Source: VRUE01 sp036265675 (lineage in GTDB: Bacteria > Actinomycetota > Thermoleophilia > Solirubrobacterales > 70-9). Taken from it: a stretch of 17,825 nucleotides of DNA. The DNA lies in assembly GCA_036265675.1 (NCBI GenBank), contig DATAOP010000026.1, forward strand, positions 1 through 17,825, in the 5' to 3' direction. Shown here piece by piece: positions 8,381 to 15,362 of this stretch. Below the pieces are notes generated by a model, which saw nothing but the letters and a program-made list of their open reading frames with translations, did not search any database and was not told the DNA's origin. How positions within the stretch are numbered: position 1 is the stretch's first letter; each line of letters opens with the position of its first letter. Made by a program: the position numbers and the translations under genes.

Positions 8381-9094
8381 ATGGAGATCCGATTCCACGG
8401 ACACTCGTGCTTCGAATTGAACGAGGGGGATGTGAGGCTGCTGATCGACCCCTTCCTCAAACCGAACAACCCGGCGGCGGTGACGACCGCCGACGAGGTC
8501 GACCCGACCCACATTGCCCTCACCCACGGCCATGCCGACCACATGGCCGACGCGGTCCCGGTGGCGACCCGCACCGGCGCCCACTGCGTCGCGATCGTCG
8601 AGCTCGCGAACTGGCTCGACTCGCAGGGGGCGGACGCAATCAGCGACCCGAACCTCGGCGGCACCGTTAGGTTCGACTGGGGCTGGATCAAGCTCGTCCC
8701 CGCCTGGCACACGAACACGATCCCCGGCTCCGAAGAGGCGCCGTTCAGCGCCGAGCACGGGATCTCGATCGGCACCCCGTCCGGCCTGATCATCTCGATC
8801 GGCGGCCTGACCGTCTACCACGCCGGGGACACCTGCCTGTTCGGCGACATGAAGCTGATCGCCGAACGGAACCCGGTCGACATCGCGATGCTGCCGATCG
8901 GCGGCCACTACACGATGGACCGCCACGACGGGGCCCACGCCGCCGGCCTGATCGGCGCCGGGACGGTGATTCCGATGCACTTCGACACCTTCCCGCCGAT
9001 CGAGACGGACGCCGAGGCCTTCAAGGCCGACGTCGAGTCGGCGACCTCCTCCAGGGTCGAGGTGATGAAGCCGGGCGACACGTTCTCCCCCTAA
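8381..9094 (+). CDS. UPF0173 metal-dependent hydrolase (metallo-beta-lactamase fold)
   Basis: 237 residues, a typical length for this family. Metal ligands in the order expected for the fold: HGHSCFE at 6-12, the HxHxDH motif THGHADH (48-54), His in AWHTNT, Asp in YHAGDTCLFGD, His in LPIGGHYTMD and the final His in VIPMHFDTFP. No Cys/His insert of a beta-CASP RNase is present, so this is the short UPF0173/YtkL-like branch, whose substrate is not established. Start ATG 8381 abuts the previous stop; the ribosome binding site is AGGAGGGAGAG inside the upstream gene. The protein has no signal peptide and is cytoplasmic. The R2-like oxidase follows 16 bp later and may share the transcript. Confidence 0.92.
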   Translation: MEIRFHGHSCFELNEGDVRLLIDPFLKPNNPAAVTTADEVDPTHIALTHGHADHMADAVPVATRTGAHCVAIVELANWLDSQGADAISDPNLGGTVRFDWGWIKLVPAWHTNTIPGSEEAPFSAEHGISIGTPSGLIISIGGLTVYHAGDTCLFGDMKLIAERNPVDIAMLPIGGHYTMDRHDGAHAAGLIGAGTVIPMHFDTFPPIETDAEAFKADVESATSSRVEVMKPGDTFSP

Positions 9095-9110
9095 GCTCGG
9101 AGAGGACGAC

Positions 9111-10040
9111 ATGGACGCCAAGGCCAAGGAGGCGAGGACACAGCCGCGGACCGAGCGCGAGGACTACCGTGCCACCGCCGACCCGGCGTTGATGGAGGAG
9201 GCCGACCGCACCTCGGAGGTCAGGCTGCTGACCTACCGGGAGCTGTACCTGCTCTGGGAGCGCCAGCAGTGGCTGACCCAGGACCTCGACTTCAGCCGCG
9301 ACCGCGAGGACTGGCACGAGCGGATCCCCGAGGAGGAGCGCTTCCAGCGGATGTACGGGCTCTCCTCGTTCTTCATCGGCGAGCAGAAGGTGGCTGAGGA
9401 GCTGGGGCCGATCATGCGCGCCGCGCCGACCGAGGACCAGAAACTCTTCCTCTGCACCCAGATCGCCGACGAGGCCCGTCACGTCCGCTTCTTCGAGCGC
9501 TTCTACCGCGAGGTGGGCGTGCTCGAGTCCGATGAGCTCTCGCAGATGCTCGAGCAGACCTCCGAGCACCTCAACGACAGCTTCGGGCGCCTGTTCGACG
9601 AGATGCTGGGCGAGCGCACCGACCGGCTCGCGGCCGAGCCCGAGGACACCGAGGCCCTGGTCGAGGCGATCACGCTCTACCACATGGTGATCGAGGGAAT
9701 GCTGGCCCTGACCGGCCAGCACTTCATCATGGACTACAACGAACGCGAAGGGACCCTGCCGGCGTTCGTCGAGGGATTCCAGAACGTCGCCCGAGACGAG
9801 CACCGGCACGTCGCCTTCGGCTCGGTCTTCCTGCGCGAGAAGGCACGCGAGGACGACCGCTACAAGGAGGCGATCCAGCGGGCGCTGCAGGAATCGCTGC
9901 CGGTCGCCGACAAAGTCCTCTCCCCGCCCTGGGTCGAGAACGTCGAGGACTGGGACCTGTTCGGCTACTCGCTGGAGGAAACGCGCCGGTTCGCCGGGAC
10001 CTGCCTGGCCCGCAGGCTCAAGGTCATCGGCCTCGCCTAG
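9111..10040 (+). CDS. R2-like ligand-binding oxidase (R2lox-type diiron/Mn-Fe protein)
   Basis: 309 residues, ferritin-like helical fold. The dinuclear metal ligands can be read: Glu91, Glu121 and His124 (DEARH), Glu195, Glu230 and His233 (RDEHRH). Two residues specific to R2lox are also kept: Val94, three after the first Glu, and Tyr190, five before Glu195. These are the equivalents of the Val71 and Tyr162 that form an ether cross-link in the M. tuberculosis Rv0233 protein. The N-terminal DFSRDREDW segment also matches that family. No class I ribonucleotide reductase large subunit is nearby, which argues against a true R2 (NrdB/NrdF). Family members bind a Mn/Fe or Fe/Fe centre and a fatty-acid-like ligand; the reaction is unknown. 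Start ATG 9111 follows GGAGAGGA. The gene converges with the sigma factor, with only 6 bp between them. Confidence 0.82.
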   Translation: MDAKAKEARTQPRTEREDYRATADPALMEEADRTSEVRLLTYRELYLLWERQQWLTQDLDFSRDREDWHERIPEEERFQRMYGLSSFFIGEQKVAEELGPIMRAAPTEDQKLFLCTQIADEARHVRFFERFYREVGVLESDELSQMLEQTSEHLNDSFGRLFDEMLGERTDRLAAEPEDTEALVEAITLYHMVIEGMLALTGQHFIMDYNEREGTLPAFVEGFQNVARDEHRHVAFGSVFLREKAREDDRYKEAIQRALQESLPVADKVLSPPWVENVEDWDLFGYSLEETRRFAGTCLARRLKVIGLA

Positions 10041-10046
10041 CGGCCG

Positions 10047-11585
10047 CTATTCGGACGGGGTAGCTTCCGAGCTTTCAGCGTCGGGCGTCGCCGATTCGCT
10101 CGGCGGTACGGCGGGAGTCGGGGGCGGGCTTTCGACCGGCGCCGGAGGCGCGGATTCGGGTGGTGGCGCGGTCGGTCCGCTGGCGACCGTGACGACGACG
10201 GTTTCGCCGCCTTCCGGGGCGCCGGCGGAGCCGGTCGGCGGTTTCGCTTCGGTCACCGCGGGAGCGCCGGTCGCGTCACTGCCGTCGCCGCCGTCACCGG
10301 AGGCGTGGGAGCCGCCGGCGGGTTCGGCGGTGGTGTCCATCGCGGGTGCGGGCGCGGGCTGAGCTTCCGGGGCGGGGTCCTTGGCGACCGGAGGTTCGGC
10401 GGGCGGCGGGACCGGGGCGATCGCAGTGCTCGGTTCGGGGGTCGGCTTCGCGGGTTCGCTCTGCGCGACGGCCGGGGATTCGTCGAGCGGGTGAGAGGCC
10501 TTCGATGTGAGCGCGGCCGGATGGGGGGTCGCGGTCGGGGCGGTGGTGACCTGTTCCTCGACCTTGACGGCGCCGGCCGTGAGGACGGCCGCGGTGACCA
10601 CGCCGGCCACGGCCTTGGTGCCGATCGCACCGCCGACGGCGCCGAGCCCACCGGCCGCGCCGCTGCTGCTGAGCGCGGCACTGACCGTGCCGACCGCACC
10701 GGTCGCGGTGGCGCTCGCTCCGGCGCCGGCGGTCGCGCCTGCACCCGCACCCGCACCCGCCCCGGTGCCGCCGCCGATGCCGAGCTTGGAGAGGAGGAAT
10801 CCCTTGAACGCGAGCAGCGGGCCGGCCGGGAACAGGGCCGCAAGGGCCTTGTCGTTGGAGCGGACCTGGGAGCGGAAATCCGAGCACTCCTCGCAGTCGC
10901 GCACATGGCGGCGGACGGGGCCGGAGACCTTGCGCAGGCCCTCGGCGGCCTCGGCGAGGTCGATCCGGACCTCGCCACAGGTCAGCTGCCGGGCCTGGCT
11001 CGCCTCGGCGAGCGAGATCCGGGCGCGGACCAGAAGGGACTTGACGGACGGGACGCTCGTCTCCATCGCCTGCGCGATTTCCTCATAGGACATCGCGTCC
11101 ATCTCGCGCAGCATCAGCGCCGAGCGCTGCGTCTCGGGAAGCTTGCCGACGTCGGCGAGCAGCTGGCGGAACTCCTCGCGGTTGTGGACTTTCTCCGCAG
11201 TCGAGGCGGCCTCGACCATCGGGACCATGTCCATCGATTCCTGCGCGTCGGCGGTCGGTTTGCGCAGGTGGTTGAGGCAGCGGTTGCGGGCGATCCGGTA
11301 GAGCCACGGCCGCAGGTTGATCTCGCGATCGTCGGCGAGCATCGCCCTGTAAGCGTTGACGAAGACCTCTTGGAGGACGTCTTCAGCGTCCTCGGTTGAC
11401 CCCAGCATCTGCCGGCAGAAGCCCAGCAGGCGGCCCTGGTAGCGGTCGACGATCGTCTCGAAGGCGCCGGAGTTGCCGTTGCGAGCCATCGAGATCAGGC
11501 GGGTGTCCCCCTGCAGCTTCAGCAGCGGGGAGCGGCGAGCAAGAAGGCCGCGTTGACTGGCGTGTGTTAGAGCTGATGCCTCCAA
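10047..11585 (-). CDS. ECF sigma factor fused to zinc-finger anti-sigma-like domain, membrane segment and Pro/Ala-rich tail
   Basis: From TTG 11585 (upstream GGGAG) the protein has 512 residues, far above the roughly 200 of a plain ECF sigma factor. Sigma region 2 lies at about 41-110 (AFETIVDRYQGRLLGF, TEDAEDVLQEVFVNAYR, LRPWLYRIARNRCLNHLRK). Sigma region 4 is at about 149-195 (LPETQRSALMLREMDAMSYE, SVPSVKSLLVRARISLAEA). Next comes a ZAS-like zinc finger: Cys203, then His227-x3-Cys231-xx-Cys234. A Gly/Ala low-complexity stretch leads to a membrane segment at about 325-340, and a Pro/Ala/Glu/Thr-rich tail runs to the end. The sigma factor thus carries its own anti-sigma and tether, so release may need proteolysis or a conformational change. 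An ATG at 11660 is in frame but has no ribosome binding site and lies next to the tRNA; a GTG at 11627 is the other option. The start is uncertain, the stop firm. Confidence 0.85.
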   Translation of the reverse strand: MEASALTHASQRGLLARRSPLLKLQGDTRLISMARNGNSGAFETIVDRYQGRLLGFCRQMLGSTEDAEDVLQEVFVNAYRAMLADDREINLRPWLYRIARNRCLNHLRKPTADAQESMDMVPMVEAASTAEKVHNREEFRQLLADVGKLPETQRSALMLREMDAMSYEEIAQAMETSVPSVKSLLVRARISLAEASQARQLTCGEVRIDLAEAAEGLRKVSGPVRRHVRDCEECSDFRSQVRSNDKALAALFPAGPLLAFKGFLLSKLGIGGGTGAGAGAGAGATAGAGASATATGAVGTVSAALSSSGAAGGLGAVGGAIGTKAVAGVVTAAVLTAGAVKVEEQVTTAPTATPHPAALTSKASHPLDESPAVAQSEPAKPTPEPSTAIAPVPPPAEPPVAKDPAPEAQPAPAPAMDTTAEPAGGSHASGDGGDGSDATGAPAVTEAKPPTGSAGAPEGGETVVVTVASGPTAPPPESAPPAPVESPPPTPAVPPSESATPDAESSEATPSE

Positions 11586-11665
11586 GCAATCTCCCAGGGA
11601 AGGCGTTGACCTCTGCCCTAGAGACACCGTAGCAGCGCGGTAGTTGCGGCCCCAGGGCATTTTTA

Positions 11666-11681
11666 GGGCTGCTTTAAGCCC
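11666..11681 (-). terminator. Hairpin after tRNA-Leu, possible weak terminator or processing signal
   Basis: A 5-bp stem GGGCT/AGCCC with a 6-base loop sits 7 bases past the 3' end of the tRNA. On the minus strand it is followed by TAAAAA rather than a T-run, so it is not a standard intrinsic terminator. Transcription may continue into the sigma factor gene. Confidence 0.3.
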
Positions 11682-11688
11682 GCCGCAG

Positions 11689-11774
11689 TGCCCGGGGCGG
11701 GACTCGAACCCGCAAGCCCCCTAGGGGGCAGCGCCTTTTAAGGGCGCCGCTTTTGCCAGTTTCGCCACCCGGGC
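11689..11774 (-). tRNA. tRNA-Leu (anticodon UAA)
   Basis: 86 nt on the minus strand. The 7-bp acceptor stem GCCCGGG/CCCGGGC is perfect and the discriminator is A. The D-arm contains TGGCGAAACTGGCA. The anticodon stem GCGCC/GGCGC encloses the loop CTTAAAA, giving anticodon TAA. A long variable arm (TGCCCCCTAGGGGGCT) marks class II. The T-arm is GCGGG-TTCGAGT-CCCGC. CCA is not encoded. It reads the rare UUA codon, which is scarce in such GC-rich genomes and in streptomycetes serves as a developmental switch (bldA); that link is only an analogy here. Confidence 0.96.
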
Positions 11775-11803
11775 AGGGTGATGGTACGCCCCGCCCCTGC
11801 TTC

Positions 11804-11811
11804 TCTATAGG
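11804..11811. promoter_or_regulatory. Candidate shared -10 element between tRNA-Leu and the IlvG-like gene
   Basis: CTATAG-centred sequence. On the minus strand it reads TATAGA about 30 bases before the tRNA. On the plus strand TATAGG (11806-11811) ends 8 bases before ATG 11820. In the plus direction transcription would start at or just before the ATG, giving a leaderless mRNA, which fits the lack of any ribosome binding site there. No convincing -35 was found on either strand. Confidence 0.3.
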
Positions 11812-11819
11812 CTCGACCG

Positions 11820-13457
11820 ATGGCCACCGGGGCGGACCAGAAGACCGCGGTCCACGGCGGAAGACTTGTCGCAAAAGCGCTGAAGTCGCGTGGCGTCAGC
11901 CACCTCTTCACCCTCTCGGGCGGGCACCTCTTCTCGATCTACGACGGCTGCCGGGCCGAGGGGATCGAGATTGTCGACGTCCGCCACGAGCAGTCGGCCG
12001 TTTTCGCCGCGGACGGGTTCGCCAAGGCGACGAGGCGGGTCGGGGTCGCGGCGCTGACCGCCGGGCCCGGGGTGACCAACGGAGTCAGCGCGATCGCCGG
12101 CGCCCAGGCCAACGGGTCGCCGGTCTGCGTCCTCGGCGGCCGTGCCCCGGAGCTCCGCTGGGGCGCGGGCTCGCTGCAGGAGATCGACCACCTGCCGTTC
12201 GTGTCGCCGCTGGTCAAGGATGCGCAGACCGTCAAGGACCCGGCGCGGATCGCCGCGATGACCGCCGCCGCGCTCGATCTCGCCGCCGCCGCGCCGACCG
12301 GCCCGACCTTCCTCGACTATCCGCTCGATGTCGTCTTCAGCGAGGCCGAGGCGGAGATTCCGGCGCCGCCGGCCGATTCCGGGAGCGCGGCGGCCGGTGT
12401 CGAGGAGGCGGCGGCAATGCTGGCGGCGGCCGAGCGGCCGGCGATCATGGCCGGCACCGGCCTCTACTGGGGGCGCGGCGAGGACGGGCTCCGCGCGCTC
12501 GCGGAGCGTCTCGGCATCCCCGTCTTCCTCAACGGCCTCGGCCGCGGCTGCCTGCCCGCCGATCACGAGCTGGCGTTCAGCCGCGCTCGCGGCGTCGGCC
12601 TCGGCGGCGCCGACGTCGCGCTCCTGATCGGAGCCCCGATCGACTTCCGGCTCGGCTTCGGCGGCAGCTTCGGGGAGGAGACGCAGCTGCTCCGCCTCGA
12701 CGCCGCGGACAACGAGCTGACCGCGAACCGGCTGCCCGAGATCGACCTCGTCGGCGACGTCGGGGCGACGCTGGCGGCGCTGGTCGAGGCGGTCGGCGAC
12801 GGCGCGCCGCGGACCGCGCCCTGGCTCGAGCAATTGCGGGCGGTCGAGCAGGAGAAGCGCGCCGCCGAGCAGGACGAGCTCGAAGACGGGCGCTCGCCGC
12901 TGCACCCCGTGCGCGTCTACCGCGAGCTGGGCGAGGTGCTCGACCGCGACGCGATCGTGGTCGGCGACGGCGGCGACTTCGTCTCCTACGCCGGGCGCTT
13001 CATCGAGACCTTCGAGCCGGGTTGCTGGATGGATCCCGGACCCTTCGGCTGCCTCGGGGCCGGTCCGGGACAGGCGATCGGCGCCAAGCTCGCCCATCCG
13101 GAGCGCCAGGTCTGCCTCCTGCTCGGGGACGGCGCGTTCGGCTTTGCCGGAATCGAGTTCGACACGATGGCGCGCCACGGTCTCGGCGTCGTCGGCGTGA
13201 TGGGCAACAACGGGATCTGGGCGCTCGAGCATCACCCGATGAAATTCCTCTACGGCTACTCGGTTGCCGCCGAGCTGCGGCCGGAAACGCCCTACGAGGA
13301 GATGGTCGAAGCGCTCGGCTGCGAGGGGGTGGTGGTCCGCGAGCCTGAGGACCTGCGGCCGGCGCTGGAGCGGGCGTTCGAGTCGGGACGGCCGACCCTC
13401 GTCAACGTCCTCACCGACCCCGAGGTCGTCTACCCGCGCAAATCGAATCTGGCCTGA
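11820..13457 (+). CDS. ilvG: Acetolactate-synthase-like ThDP enzyme (mycobacterial IlvG type)
   Basis: 545 residues with the three-domain ThDP enzyme plan. The Pyr domain carries the cofactor-activating Glu57 in RHEQSA, and TAGPGVTNG follows at 80-88. The middle domain is at about 190-330. The PP domain carries the Mg/diphosphate motif GDGAFGFAG (436-444) ending in Asn463-Asn464. Stretches such as FTLSGGHLFSIYDGCR, WGAGSLQEIDH, GPFGCLGAGPG and the C-terminal YPRKSNLA closely match what I recall of mycobacterial IlvG (Rv1820), which is why the symbol is given. The activity is uncertain: acetolactate synthesis or 2-hydroxyacyl-CoA lyase chemistry are both possible, and no small regulatory subunit (ilvH/ilvN) or ilvC is adjacent. 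ATG 11820 has no ribosome binding site. The gene is divergent from tRNA-Leu and convergent with ppx. Confidence 0.85.
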   Translation: MATGADQKTAVHGGRLVAKALKSRGVSHLFTLSGGHLFSIYDGCRAEGIEIVDVRHEQSAVFAADGFAKATRRVGVAALTAGPGVTNGVSAIAGAQANGSPVCVLGGRAPELRWGAGSLQEIDHLPFVSPLVKDAQTVKDPARIAAMTAAALDLAAAAPTGPTFLDYPLDVVFSEAEAEIPAPPADSGSAAAGVEEAAAMLAAAERPAIMAGTGLYWGRGEDGLRALAERLGIPVFLNGLGRGCLPADHELAFSRARGVGLGGADVALLIGAPIDFRLGFGGSFGEETQLLRLDAADNELTANRLPEIDLVGDVGATLAALVEAVGDGAPRTAPWLEQLRAVEQEKRAAEQDELEDGRSPLHPVRVYRELGEVLDRDAIVVGDGGDFVSYAGRFIETFEPGCWMDPGPFGCLGAGPGQAIGAKLAHPERQVCLLLGDGAFGFAGIEFDTMARHGLGVVGVMGNNGIWALEHHPMKFLYGYSVAAELRPETPYEEMVEALGCEGVVVREPEDLRPALERAFESGRPTLVNVLTDPEVVYPRKSNLA

Positions 13458-13480
13458 CCGGCGAACCGGCCCCCGAAAGA

Positions 13481-13510
13481 GAATCGACCGCCATTGCTGG
13501 CGGTCGATTC
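13481..13510. terminator. Perfect 12-bp hairpin after the IlvG-like gene
   Basis: GAATCGACCGCC and its exact reverse complement flank the 6-base loop ATTGCT, 23 bp after the stop codon. There is no T-run on the plus strand (AAATGG follows). On the minus strand TCTTTC follows. It is probably the transcription terminator of the IlvG-like gene, perhaps working in both directions. Confidence 0.7.
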
Positions 13511-13588
13511 AAATGGCCCCTCAGGACGGGCAGGGGTACGTCTTCAGGGACCGTATGTGTTCTCCAGACCCAGACGGCGGGAGGCGCC

Positions 13589-13780
13589 ATGATGCGGCAA
13601 TCGTCCGAGTCCTTCGAACGGGGTCGGAGTAGGGCAACAGCCCCACCACCTTTCCCAGTGCCGCGATTATCTGCCCGCCTATCCGATCTGTCTAGTCAGG
13701 CATTATCTGTCTACTCATTTATTGGTAGCCTCGATTTACCCACTTTTATGGGTTCGAGCGACGCGTTTACCCATTTGTAA
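13589..13780 (+). CDS. Possible small gene (63 aa) in the intergenic stretch
   Basis: ATG 13589 (or ATG 13592, 7 bases after GGGAGG at 13579-13584) opens a 63-codon frame ending in TAA. The product is Ser/Pro/Arg-rich in the first half and more hydrophobic in the second (LSVYSFIGSLDLPTFMGSSD). No family is recognised. Codon third positions here are much less GC-rich than in the neighbours, so it is either a young or transferred gene or only chance. The good ribosome binding site is the main argument for it; the repeats within its 3' half (13686-13773) argue for a regulatory or RNA role instead. Confidence 0.3.
   Translation: MMRQSSESFERGRSRATAPPPFPVPRLSARLSDLSSQALSVYSFIGSLDLPTFMGSSDAFTHL
13686..13717. 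repeat. Two 13-bp direct repeats, period 19 bp
   Basis: ATCTGTCTAGTCA (13686-13698) and ATCTGTCTACTCA (13705-13717) differ at one base. A partial third match, ATTATCTG, lies at 13666-13673 and recurs at the left of the second copy. A near two-turn period is what tandem operator sites show, but both flanking genes converge here, so the target is unclear. Confidence 0.5.
13735..13773. repeat. Repeated TTTACCCA with an internal inverted copy
   Basis: TTTACCCA occurs at 13735-13742 and 13766-13773, 31 bp apart. The inverted TGGGT at 13749-13753 can pair with the first copy (ACCCA-CTTTTA-TGGGT). This is in the most AT-rich part of the window. Confidence 0.4.
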
Positions 13781-13803
13781 GAGGGGGGTCCAGGCCCCTG
13801 TAC

Positions 13804-13821
13804 AGCGGGTCCCAACCCGCT
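13804..13821. terminator. Hairpin overlapping the ppx stop codon
   Basis: A perfect 7-bp stem AGCGGGT/ACCCGCT with loop CCCA covers the first bases of the ppx stop codon. A second, weaker stem AGGGG/CCCCT lies at 13782-13799. There is no T-run. It is a likely 3' end structure of the ppx transcript on the minus strand. Confidence 0.5.
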
Positions 13822-14749
13822 AGCCGGAGGCGGCGGCGATCGCGGCCCCGTAGAGGATGTCGTGCTCGGAGACCTCGACCTCTTCGAGGCCGAACGCGCG
13901 CATCGCCTCGATCAGGATCACGACGCCGGCGATGATCGTCGGCGCCCGGTCCGGGTGGAGGCCGACGATCGCGGCCCGCCCCGGCAGCGGTGCCGCCGCG
14001 AGCCTCGAGAGATCGCGCTGGATCGCCGGCAGCGAGAGGATGTGGCCGTGGACTTGCTCGGGGTCGTAGGGGTCGAGCTCGAGCTCGACCGCCGCAAGGG
14101 AGGTCGGGGTGCCGGCGACCGCGATGCCCTTCCCCGCTCGCGCTTCGGGCCGGTCGGAGACGGCGGCGTCGATCAGGGCGCGGACGTCGGAGGCGAGCGC
14201 CTCGAGCTCGGCGGTCGTCGGGGGGTCGGAGGCAATGTGGCGCTCGGTATGGCGGACGACGCCGGCCTGGAGCGAGGTGTGGAAATGGATCCGGTCGCCG
14301 TGGCCGACGATCAGCTCGGTCGATCCACCGCCGATGTCGATTACCAGGGCCGGCTCGGCGGTCGCTCGTTCCGCGGTCGCCCCGAGGTAGGTGAGGCGCG
14401 CCTCCTCCTCGCCGTCGAGGACCCGCGCGGAGAGATCGAACCGCTCCCGCAGCTCGGCGACGAATGCGTCGCCGTTCTCGGCGTCGCGGACGGCGCTGGT
14501 CGCGATCGCGTCGATCCTCCCGACCTCGGCATCGCGGCAGATCTCGACGTAGTCGGCGATCTCCCTGCAGGTCGCCTCGATCGCCTCCGAGGAGAGCTGG
14601 CCGGAGAGGTCGACGCCCCGGCCGAGCCGGGTCACCCGGCTCTGGCGGTCGACCCGCGTCACGCGGTCGTCGGCGATGTCGGCGACGAAGAGGCGGGTCG
14701 AGTTGGTGCCGATGTCGATCACCGCGACCCTGGCGGGGCTGCCACTCAT
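13820..14749 (-). CDS. Exopolyphosphatase / pppGpp phosphatase family (Ppx/GppA), short form
   Basis: 309 residues, the two-domain actin-like ASKHA core only. E. coli Ppx is about 510 residues, so the C-terminal HD-like domains are absent, as in other actinobacterial short Ppx proteins. Phosphate-binding loops are DIGTNSTR (12-19) and DIGGGSTEL (138-146). The catalytic-Glu segment is GEEEAR (113-118), and GTPTSLAA marks the later loop. The expected reaction is release of phosphate from polyphosphate chain ends; pppGpp hydrolysis is possible. ATG 14749 gives the standard short lead before the first strand (VAVIDIGTNS). It lies 30 bp downstream of the GNAT gene on the same strand. It is separated from the eno-divIC cluster, although ppx often sits there in actinobacteria. 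Confidence 0.92.
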   Translation of the reverse strand: MSGSPARVAVIDIGTNSTRLFVADIADDRVTRVDRQSRVTRLGRGVDLSGQLSSEAIEATCREIADYVEICRDAEVGRIDAIATSAVRDAENGDAFVAELRERFDLSARVLDGEEEARLTYLGATAERATAEPALVIDIGGGSTELIVGHGDRIHFHTSLQAGVVRHTERHIASDPPTTAELEALASDVRALIDAAVSDRPEARAGKGIAVAGTPTSLAAVELELDPYDPEQVHGHILSLPAIQRDLSRLAAAPLPGRAAIVGLHPDRAPTIIAGVVILIEAMRAFGLEEVEVSEHDILYGAAIAAASG

Positions 14750-14779
14750 CGTGGCGGCACTCTAGAGATCTTGCGCAAC

Positions 14780-15103
14780 CTACTCCGGAAGCCCGAACTC
14801 GCCGCGACGAGCGGCCGGCACCAGGTCGGCCGCCGCCGGGTGGCGATCGATGTAGCCGCGGACGAAGGGGCAGTGGGGGATGACCGCGAGCCCCTCCTCA
14901 CGGACTAGCGCGAGCACCCCCGCGATCAGCGCGCTCCCGTATCCCTTTCCCTCGTGCTGGGGCAGGATCTCGGTGTGGATCAGGTCGATCCCGTCGGCGA
15001 AGCGGCGGTACCGCAGGTAGCCGACCCGCCGTCCGTCGGCCAGCAGTTCGAACTGGCTCCTGTCCGGGTTGTCCCGGACCTCCGGCTGTGCTCGACGGCT
15101 CAT
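14780..15103 (-). CDS. Small GNAT-fold acetyltransferase (COG2388 type)
   Basis: 107 residues, the minimal GNAT fold. Layout: N-terminal strands (FELLADGRRVGYLRYRR), then the acetyl-CoA motif TEILPQHEGKGYGSALIAG (44-62), then the diagnostic C-terminal CPFVRGYIDRHP (78-89). This is the short YjdJ/NATD1-like branch, whose substrate is unknown. ATG 15103 has GGAGG five bases upstream. The gene is divergent from tRNA-fMet with only 28 bp between them, so its own first codons contain what looks like the tRNA promoter. It probably shares a transcript with ppx. Confidence 0.88.
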   Translation of the reverse strand: MSRRAQPEVRDNPDRSQFELLADGRRVGYLRYRRFADGIDLIHTEILPQHEGKGYGSALIAGVLALVREEGLAVIPHCPFVRGYIDRHPAAADLVPAARRGEFGLPE

Positions 15104-15120
15104 CGGTCCTCCGCTAAAAT
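15092..15120 (+). promoter_or_regulatory. Probable promoter of tRNA-fMet
   Basis: TCGACG (-35, 15092-15097), 17-bp spacer, TAAAAT (-10, 15115-15120). Transcription would start near 15127, a few bases before the tRNA. The -35 lies inside the start of the divergent GNAT coding region. Confidence 0.6.
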
Positions 15121-15131
15121 CGCAGATCCGC

Positions 15132-15205
<74 letters not shown>

Positions 15206-15225
15206 TGTCTCTCACTACCACCTCG

Positions 15226-15250
15226 GAGCCCTCCTTCTGGAGGGCTCTTA
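15226..15250 (+). terminator. Rho-independent terminator of tRNA-fMet
   Basis: Perfect 9-bp stem GAGCCCTCC/GGAGGGCTC with loop TTCT, 20 bp after the tRNA, followed by TTACGTTCT. A strong hairpin with a modest T content. Confidence 0.8.
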
Positions 15251-15264
15251 CGTTCTCGAAGGCA

Positions 15265-15281
15265 TCAGCGACCGCCGCTGA
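15265..15281. repeat. Inverted repeat upstream of the hydrolase-cyclase gene
   Basis: TCAGCG-ACCGC-CGCTGA, a perfect 6-bp inverted repeat about 80 bp before the GTG start. It could be an operator or a small hairpin. The rest of 15251-15362 shows no clear promoter or gene. Confidence 0.35.
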
Positions 15282-15362
15282 CACAGTTGCGGAGATCTCA
15301 ATCCGCCTGGCTCAACACCTCGGCGGGCGGGTGAGCCGCCGGGTCCCCGGTAGGTTCGTCTG

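Noticed and set aside
10739..10764. Short CACCCG tandem repeat as a possible microsatellite or CRISPR-like array
   Set aside because: It is coding repetition for the Gly/Ala-rich hinge of the sigma factor, in frame and without spacers.
11753..13348. Long Arg-rich frames on both strands over the IlvG-like gene
   Set aside because: They are shadows. Only the 11820-13457 frame has ThDP-enzyme motifs.
13862..14908. 348-codon plus-strand frame opposite ppx and GNAT
   Set aside because: It is antisense to two recognised genes and has no domain.
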